A stretch of DNA of 64,000 nucleotides from contig NC_061514.1 of assembly GCF_022539505.1 (NCBI RefSeq), positions 221,797,837 to 221,861,836 of the forward strand, written 5' to 3'. Below are positions 55,709 through 64,000 of this stretch, piece by piece (position 1 is the stretch's first letter; the number at the start of each line of letters is the position of its first letter). A program made the position numbers and the translations under genes. Under the pieces are notes generated by a model that was not told the origin of the DNA, did not search any database, and worked only from the letters and a program-made list of their open reading frames with translations. This DNA comes from Lolium rigidum. Lineage: Eukaryota; Streptophyta; Magnoliopsida; Poales; Poaceae.

Positions 55709-58700
55709 TGTGGGGCCCCGGACTTACCAGTCCAGAACTCCTGTTATGCATACAATTTCACGATCCCAAGATCATTCCATCGTGAATACATAACCGAACT
55801 GATACCAGATTACATCATCCATTACAATACCGAAATTAATATTAATACGGAAGTCTTACATCATAGGCCATCAAGGCCGAAGTTCAACAAACAGCAGCGG
55901 AATTTATTTGACTTCAAACAGCGGTGGAACCCACGTCAGGCCTTTACCCTACAGGCGGCTGACTGGGAGAGCGTCCTAGTTCGTGTCTTCGGCATCATAC
56001 TCTTCTTCTTCTTCTTTGTAGCACTCCTCTTCAAAGTCTGGCCAAGTAAATAGCCAGGACAACAATGCCAATGAGTACGTTTGAATGTACTCGCAAACCA
56101 CCTTAGCGAGAAATAAAGGATATGCAATATGGCACTAGCAAGGAACAGGCACTATACTAGGGCGACAAGGAGCGAGAGGTGGTTCCTCTCGAGAGTATGA
56201 CATCTACATACCTTTGTTGAAAAACCTTTTGGAAAACAAGTTTGTTTGAGGACTAATAGGTAAGGGTTACCCAATTTCCTTTCCGGCCATCTCGAGTATG
56301 ACCAAATCAACTTTTCCAACTTTCCACCGTACCTCCCGGTACATTTCCATCGATCCCACTAGCATAATTTTCCCGAAACATTTTTGAGAAAACACTTTTA
56401 TAAACCAAAACTTTCCTCTAATGCCAGGTACCGCCATTCCCATGTCCATAACCGCGGACACGGCTATTCGAATAGATTTACACTCTGCAGAGGTTGTACA
56501 CTTTCCCCACAAGATCCGAGTACTCATCGTGTGGGCATCATCCCTGCATAATGACATATGCCACGACAAATACCCGATCGTAGTTTTTCGCCTGCTCGCC
56601 TTAGCCTAAGACATGCCGCCTAGAGTTGTACCTCCCAACACCAAAGTCCGAGGGGTCGTTTACCTGAGAGTAGCAAATTCCCCGACCAGCTCGATCCTCC
56701 GGAATGCCACGACCAACTGTGGGGCATTATTCAATGGGAGCTCATAGGTTGTACCCCTGCCATCGATACGCAATGGAAAGGCGTTCCCGGTTCGTCGAGA
56801 AGGCCACGGTCGATAGGTGTCCATGATCGGACTACCCCTTACATTTGCAGGACCCAAACTAAGGCGAGACAAACTACTACGCTACGCCCCGTCCCACTAA
56901 AGGGTAATGTGGTTGTACTGGCTAGGTCAGGTTTCGTACTATGGTCACCAAGGTTTTTCGAAAACAACTTTTCATCTCCATTTGCCTCCAGAAATATATT
57001 TCATAAACCTTTTTATATTTCATAAAAACCACACTTGGGCAGGGCAACCCCATTCCAAGGTTTTCCAGAAAAACCTTTTTGCTTGAAAGCAATTTTCACA
57101 AATATTTTTCCAGGCTTCCCAACCGATAGTCCAATTTCTCTTTGAAAAGAGGCGACAAGGATGATAAGGTGGTAAGCACCATATCACTAATAGAGGTGTG
57201 ATCAGTAGGCACCAACGAGGGCTGCACCATAAGGGTGGATTAATAAAAACTCCGGGTGGCGCTAACCACCGACATAATAAATAAAAGACATGCACTTTAT
57301 AAAACATGCAATAATGCAAGAGCAAGATATATAGGATCAGATATGCATCAAGAGGTGGCTTGCCTTGATCAGCAAAGCGTCCCTGGTCTTCCTCTTCAAA
57401 TCCCCCAAAGTCACCTCCTCCTTCGTTTCTGGCGGCGTTCGAATCTAGCATCGCAAAAATAAAAGAAACACACCACACCAAATCAACAAACCATTCCAGA
57501 ATAATGCACACAAAAATTTGATAAAATCACAGTATGTAAAGGTTCACCAATGCAAACTACTGGAAGTGGTTTCACTATTTTATGATTTTTAAAATAAAAG
57601 ATATGATTTTTACAATTCTAGAAATGACTTAGGAACCATTTAAATGGTCTAAATCTTTCTGTATGTCACAAAAATTCATGCAGCATACCTACAGAAAGCT
57701 AACGACATTTAGAATACACTTGCACAAGAATCACTTGCAGATTAATTTTTAACTAACCTAAACAAATTAAACAAGACAGTAACCAGAGCACACAAATAGC
57801 TAGGCACACCAGTATCAGAGAATCACCAACCAAATCCAAGAACACACCTGGGTATCTAATGTTATTTGTGATCCAACCCCACTGGTTTGACATTTTTCTG
57901 ATTGGTAAAAGAATTTACAAAAATAAAATACTAAAAAGGTGCCCTGTTTAAGATATAAATTCACCAGGCCTAATCTACAACCCTAAAAATTATTTCCTTT
58001 TGCACATAAATACCTTAACATTATCTCTACTGGTAGCCCTTGTATTTGCTTCAAGAGCATGTGTAGTTTTTGAATTAAAAATCAGAGAAGAGCTCTCTGG
58101 ACAAATTGTAATTTGCTAACCAAACAAAATATAGGACGATTTTGCCTGTGAGACCAATGCGAAAATAAAGATAATTACATCTACTTCATAACAAAATTGA
58201 CTTCATGCAGAAAGGTTTTTTAAATGTAACACAATAATTAAAATACACAATCAGATACATTTTAGGTTTCTATTTATCAGAACATAATAACCACACTAAA
58301 TCACATGCATGTAATTATTTGTGGTAGATATTTCATTCACGAGCACATAGAAATTAGAATTGACGAATTTGAATGATCGAGGAATTTACAACATTTTAAA
58401 ACCTCCTGAGCTATTTACTGGAGTTTTGAAACAAGAAAAAGGAAAAGAAGAAACGGGCCGGGGTTGTGGCTGCTCGGCCCAGATCGGCAGAGATCTGCCG
58501 CTGGGCGGCCCAACTCCGTCCGCGACGCGCGTGAACCACGGTTTTAAAACCAGGGGCGGGCCACGCCACGCCAGCACGCGGGCCCGGCGGTGATCGACAT
58601 GCAGCCGCCCTATCTAATCGAACGGTTGCATGGTCGTCTTCCTCGACCTGACAGGGACGGCGACGGGAGGAAATGGCGCAGGAAACCCCAACGGGTTCCA

Positions 58701-60876
58701 GAGCCTCGCGTGCTCACCTCGGGAGGCAGAAACCGTCGGGGGAGGGTGCGTTGGACGCGGTGGAGCCGGCTCTTCCGAACGATGGTGGTGGCGACGAAAA
58801 CAGCGCGGGTCGAGATGGTTGACGTCGACGGCGCCGGTTTCGCTGCTCGTCACGGCGGCGGCTACAGGGATCCCTGGAAGGTGAGATAGAGCGCGTTAGA
58901 GCGAGGGGACAGAGGAGTTTCCAGGGAGCAAGGAGGGGAAGAAAACGGCGGCGCCCTTTGATGTAACCTTCACCGACGCTCGCCGGGACTCGAGTGCGAG
59001 TTCGGATGGTAGGGAGGAGAGGGGCTCCTCTCCTCTCGGGAGGTGGAGTGGTGGTGGAGTGGCGAACTGGTGGCGAAGGCATTGAGCAAGAGGGTGTCCG
59101 GGCCATTTTGTACCTCGCCGCGCGGTGCACGGTGCACCGCGTCCGTGGCGTGGAGAAGGGCGTGCGGCGGCAGCTCATTGGGCGAGCTGGGCGGCGGGAT
59201 ACGTGTCTGATACACGGTGCCACGCCGTGGACACACGCGCTCGTCGTCTGCAGCGAGAGAGAGGACGAGACAGCACGGCGACGACGCGATCTGTCACGTG
59301 TTCGACAGAATGACGGGACTGGGCGTCGGTGCTGGCGTGCACGGGGGAGGGAAAAGGCTGGCGGGCGCTTGTTTCTGATGGCGCGGGAGCACGCTTCTGT
59401 GCTCCCCTCGTCGTCCAGATCCACCGGCGTGCGATAGTGAGGTGGCCACCGTGGCCGTGCCCGTGCAGACGTGCACGGTCACCACAGGTGGTCACCGCGG
59501 CGTGTCATCGATGGTAGGAGAGGGTAAGGAGGCCTGGTGGGTTCTGGAGGAAAAGGAAGGTGCAATGGAGCATCGACAGCTCGCTGTCCTCATGCGCACG
59601 CTCAGCAGAAGGAAATAGAGGGGAGTTGTCTCCATTCGGTTTGTCCAAATGAGGGAAATGATGGGTGAGCTCTAGGCTGTGAAGAGGGGACAGGAGGGAG
59701 GCTAGGGAGGGTAGGGGACTGCAGGAAGGGGTGTTGCAGTCGTGCATGCTCCAGGTCTTGGCTGCACTAGGTTGGCAAGCTCACATGTGAGGCCAAGACA
59801 ACAACTAGCCCCGGCCACATCCTCTCCCTAATTTCTCTCTTAACCACATGGTGCCAAAATGCATGCACGCACATGTGATCGTGTGTGGAGAGTGAGAGAG
59901 AGGAGGGAGGTGAGATGGGGCCGAAATTTCTGTCCACTTGCTGGTGGTTTCGGAGGGTGGAGAGACAAAGAGAGATAGAGAGAGAGAAATGGAGAGGAGT
60001 GGTGCCAGGTAGTGTGGTATGGCATGGCCGGCTTCCCTCTAGGCCATGCAATGAAGAAACAAATGATAGAATCCAAGCAAGAGCTGCATGCCAGCCATGT
60101 ACTAGTATTGGTGATGGTCACCAAGATGGTGGCTTGATGGTGTTTAGATATTATTTAGGAGGTAGGGATGAAAAGAGTGATAGTGTCAAGTTGGTGATGA
60201 CGGCATCTCAAGTTTTTAGAAAGGACATGTTGAGAAAAACAAAAGGCACTTAAGAGTGAACATGGTGAGGAGAGTGAAGGAAAATGAGAGGGAAGATATT
60301 TTGGGGAAGAATTAAGAGGGAGAAGAAAGATTGGTTAAGGCATGGTCTATGTGACCATTTCTCAACCTATGCCAATTTTCAGATTTTTGGCAAGGCCACT
60401 CACAAGTGATAAAGGTTAAGTCAAAGATGAAAATGGGATGAGTTCATTAGCACACGTCTAGAGAAATTTTATAATCAAGTTTGGTTGAGAATTGAGAGAG
60501 AAAAGTCACAAACAAAAGTGACTAGAAGCTGATCTTTGGAAGATCCATCTAAGCATTAGAGGCTTAAGTCCTAGGGTTTAGTGAGAAAGGGAAATGTGAT
60601 CACTCAAGTAAATAGAGAGAGGTGAAATGCTCCAAGGGTTTGTGTCATGGTTAATTTAATTCAAACCAGAGTAAAGAGGTTCACATGTAGAAAGGGTTTT
60701 AGGGTTTTTAGTGATTGGCACACAATGTAAGTTTCACAAATAACAACCACACACATCCTACAATTAATGCAAGATCAACTATATGCATGCAACCTTTTAA
60801 GCTATAAAAAGTTTTTGTTGGCCCAAAAATTTGTATTCCAAAATTTTATTCAAAGCACAAAAGTTGGGTTGTTACA
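55709..60876 (-). repeat. Right (5') LTR of element B
   Basis: 5168 bp, partner of 45408-50574, with the same internal features shifted by about 10.3 kb (TATA 56395-56402, exon-like block near 57345-57454, GC-rich block near 58455-59760). It would act as the promoter LTR. Confidence 0.92.
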
Positions 60877-60881
60877 TTAAC

Positions 60882-62207
60882 CGTATAGTGTGGAAGATGA
60901 TGTTTGTTTGCGAAGAACAGTAAAGAACAAGTATTGCAGTAGATTGTATTTCAGATGTAAACAATGGACCGGGGTCCACGGTTCACTAGTGGTGTCTCTC
61001 CCATAAGATAAATAGCATGTTGGGTGAACGAATTACAGTTGGGCAATTGACAAATAAAGAAGGCATAACAATGCACATACATATATCATGATGAGTACTA
61101 TGAGATTTAATCAGGGCATTACGACAAAGTACATAGACCGCTATCCAGCATGCATCTATGCCTAAAAAGTCCACTTTCAGGTTATCATCCGAACCCTTCC
61201 GGTATTAAGTTGCAAGCAACAGACAATTGCATTAAGTATGGTGCGTAATGTAATCAACACAAATATCCTTAGACAAAGCATCGATGTTTTATCCCTAGTG
61301 GCAACAAGCACATCCACAACCTTAGAACTTTCTCGTCATCGTCCCGCATTTAATGGAGGCATGAACCCACTATCGAGCATAAATACTCCCTCTTGGAGTT
61401 ACAAGTATCAACTTGGCCAGAGCCTCTAGTAGCAAAGGAGAGCATGCAAGAACATAAACAACTCATATGATAGATTGATAATCAACTTGACATAGTATTC
61501 AATATTCATCGGATCCCAACAAACACAACATGTAGGATTACAAATAGACGATCTTGATCATGATAGGAAGCTCACAAGATCTAACATGATAGCACAATGA
61601 GGAGAAGACGACCATCTAGCTACTGCTATGGACCCATAGTCCAGGGGTGACTCACACATCAATCCGGAGGCGATCATGGCGATGAAGAGTCCTCCGGGAG
61701 ATGATTCCCCTCTCCGGCAGGGTGCCGGAGGCGATCTCCTGAATCCCCCGAGATGGGATTGGCGGCGGCTGCGTCTCTGGAAGGTTTTCCGTATCGTGGC
61801 TCTCGGTACAGAGGGTTTCGCGACGAAGGCTTTAAGTAGGCGGAAGGGCGGAGTCGGAGGAGTCACGGGGGACCCACACGCTAGGGTCGCGCGGGCCCAA
61901 GCCTGGCCGCGCCGCCCTAGTGTGGCGTCGCCTCGTGGCCCCACTTCGTATCTCCCTCGGTCTTTTGGAAGCTTCGTGGAAAAATAAGCCCCTGGGCGTT
62001 GATTTCGTCCAATTCCGAGAATATTTCCTTTGTAGGATTTCTGAAACCAAAAACAGCAGAAAACAACAACTGGCTCTTCGGCATCTCGTCAATAGGTTAG
62101 TGCTGGAAAATTCATAATAATGAAATATAATGTGTATAAAACATGTGAGTATCATCATAAAAGTAGCATTGAACATAAGAAATTATAGATATGTTTGAGA
62201 CGTATCA
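60882..62207 (-). repeat. 3' LTR of element F, right part
   Basis: Continues the F LTR after B and its target duplication (60877-60881), from CGTATAGTGTGG to GAGACGTATCA. It contains a GC-rich segment near 61660-61940. The closing bases are the complement of TGATACGTCTC, as in C and D. Confidence 0.8.
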
Positions 62208-64000
62208 AGCATCCCCAAGCTTTGTTCCTACTCGCCCTCGAGTAGGTAAACGATAACAATGATAATTTCTGAAGTGACATGCTATCATAATCTTGATCAA
62301 TACTATTGTAAATCACATGAGATGAATGCAGCGATTCGAAGCAATGATGAAGACAATGAGTAAACAAATGAATCATATAGCAAAGACTTTTCATGAATAG
62401 TACTTTCAAGACAAGCATCAATAAGACTTGCATAGGAGTTAACTCATCAGGCTATAAATTCTTAGTAGAGAGTTTTGAAGCAACACAAAGGAAGATTTAA
62501 GTTTCAGCAGTTGCTTTCAACTTCAACATGTATATCTCATGGATAATTGTCAACACAAAGTAATATGATGAATGCAAATAAACAAATATGTAGGAATCAA
62601 TGCACACAGTTAACACAAGTGTTTGCTTCTAAGATGGAAGGAAATAGGTAAACTGACTCAACAATAAAGTAAAAGAATGGCCCTTCGCAGAGGGAAGCCG
62701 GGATTAAATCATGTGCTAGAGCTTTTCAAGTTTTGAAATCATATAGAGAGCATAAAAAGTAAAGTTTTATCAGGTGACTGATTGATCAGGGCAAAGCATG
62801 TGAAGAGAATTATTAATGCAAGTTAATTAATCGGGGCTGGGAACCCCATTGCCAGCTCTTTTTGCAAAATTATTGGATAAGCGGATGAGCCACTAGTCCA
62901 TTGGTGAAAGTCTGTCCGAAGTAAATGACAAGATCGAAAGATAAAACACCACATACTTCCTCATGAGCTATAAAACATTGACACAAACAAGAGGTAATAA
63001 TTTTTGAATTGTTTAAAGGTAGCACATGAATATTTACTTGGAATGGTAGAAAAATACCATGTGGTAGGTAGGTATGGTGGACACAAATGGCATAGGTGTT
63101 GGCTCAAGGGTTTGGATGCACGAGAAGTATTCCCTCTCAGTACAAGGCTTTGGCTAGCAAGGTTGTTTGAAGCAAACACAAGTATGAACCGGTACAGCAA
63201 AACTTACATAAGAACATATTGCAAGCATTATAAGACTCTACACTATCTTCCTTGTTGTTCAAACACCTTAACCAGAAAATATCTAGACCTTAGAGAGACC
63301 AATCATGCAAACCAAATTTCAACAAGCTCTATGTAGTTCTTCATTAATAAGTGCAAGGTACATGATGCAAGAGCTTAAACATGATCTATGTGAGCACAAC
63401 AATTGCCAAGTATCAAATTATTCAAGACATTATACCAATTACCACATGCGGCATTTTCCGTTTCCAACCATATAACAATGAATGAAGTAGTTCAACCTTC
63501 GCAATGAACATTAAGAATAAAGCTAAGAACATATGTGTTCATACGAAACAGCGGAGCGTGTATCTCTCCCAAACAATGAATGCTAGGATCCGATTTTATT
63601 CAAACAAAAACAAAAATAAAAGCAAACAGACGCTCCAAGTAAAGCACATAAGATGTGGCTGAATAAAAATATAGTTTCACTAGAGGAACCTGATAATGTT
63701 GTCGATGAAGAAGGGGATGCCTTGGGCATCCCCAAGCTTAGATGCTTGAGTCTTCTCGAAATATGCAGGGATGAACCACGGGGGCATCCCCAAGCTTAGA
63801 CTTTTCACTCTTTATGATCATATTGTATCATCCTCCTCTCTTGATCCTTGAAAACTTCCTCCACACCAAACTCGAAACAAACTCATTAGAGGATTAGTGC
63901 ATAATCAAAAATTCACATATTCAGAGGTGACATAATCATTCTTAACACTTCTAGACATTGCACAAAGCTACTGAAAGTTAATGGAACAAAGAAATCCATC
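62208..64000 (-). other. Polypurine tract and 3' internal region of element F
   Basis: 62208-62221 is the complement of the polypurine tract AAGCTTGGGGATGC. The rest resembles D's 22698-24850. It includes the two extra polypurine-like words (63726-63739 and 63784-63797) and a perfect GGGGATGCC/GGCATCCCC hairpin at 63713-63733. No coding sequence appears before the window ends. Confidence 0.75.

Larger units (their letters stand above)
45408..60876 (-). mobile_element. Element B: complete Tekay-type chromovirus with 5.17-kb LTRs
   Basis: 15,469 bp: LTR (55709-60876), initiator-tRNA-Met primer site, leader, one uninterrupted gag-pol frame, polypurine tract, LTR (45408-50574). LTRs differ by about 1 % in the roughly 2.6 kb that I compared by eye. 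The right flank TTAAC (60877-60881) matches the left flank TTAATC except for one extra T. Domain order and the C-terminal chromodomain-like tail place it in the Tekay/Del chromovirus branch. All parts needed for transposition appear to be present. Confidence 0.93.
45134..64000 (-). mobile_element. Element F: D-like LTR element, 3' part, interrupted by element B
   Basis: The 3' LTR runs from 45134 (TGATGCATGCAATTAAC) to 62207 (GAGACGTATCA) with B inside. Then follow the polypurine tract and about 1.8 kb of internal sequence to the right edge. That internal sequence is similar to those of D and C. The 5' LTR, primer site and any orphan frame lie outside the window. The left flank is CTCCT (45129-45133). 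Confidence 0.82.

Overview
The window is repeat-rich plant nuclear DNA, most likely from a Pooideae grass such as wheat, barley, rye or oat. I infer this from the nested LTR retrotransposons with grass-type primer sites (tRNA-Asp and initiator tRNA-Met), the LTR families with TGATACGTC termini, a Stowaway MITE, a CACTA element and a LINE fragment. I cannot fix the species. I see no complete ordinary host gene. Almost every long reading frame belongs to a transposable element or is a chance frame in GC-rich LTR sequence.

Layout. 1-5475 is the 5' part of a minus-strand Athila-like Ty3 element (called G here): LTR, tRNA-Asp primer site, gag-protease and a broken pol that runs off the left edge. 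5476-7116 is older repeat sequence. 7117-35433 is a second minus-strand element (D). Three insertions split it: A (8338-22403, a 14-kb non-autonomous element with 6.08-kb LTRs, TSD GCCCC), C (26162-32936, a plus-strand relative of D, TSD CACAC) and a LINE tail (33394-34357). 35434-37985 is a tandem array of about 328-bp units, followed by 655-bp repeats and AT-rich DNA to about 39.4 kb. 39.4-43.6 kb is the most gene-like part. It holds two candidate promoter/first-exon fragments and a three-layer nest: a CACTA inside a Stowaway inside a tandem repeat. 43601-45133 is an LTR fragment of another family. From 45134 to the right edge lies a third D-like element (F), with the complete Tekay-type chromovirus B (45408-60876) inserted in its LTR.

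How they relate. B has an uninterrupted 1500-residue gag-pol frame and looks potentially active. A shares B's primer site, polypurine tract, leader and LTR architecture but has no gag or pol, so A and B look like a non-autonomous and autonomous pair. C and D, also without gag or pol, each keep one related orphan reading frame just after the primer site. It encodes an acidic protein with hydrophobic segments near the C-terminus. This orphan frame, the internal polypurine/hairpin modules of C, D and F, and the inverted nesting of C in D are the most interesting signals.

All comparisons were made by eye. No alignment or database search was run.
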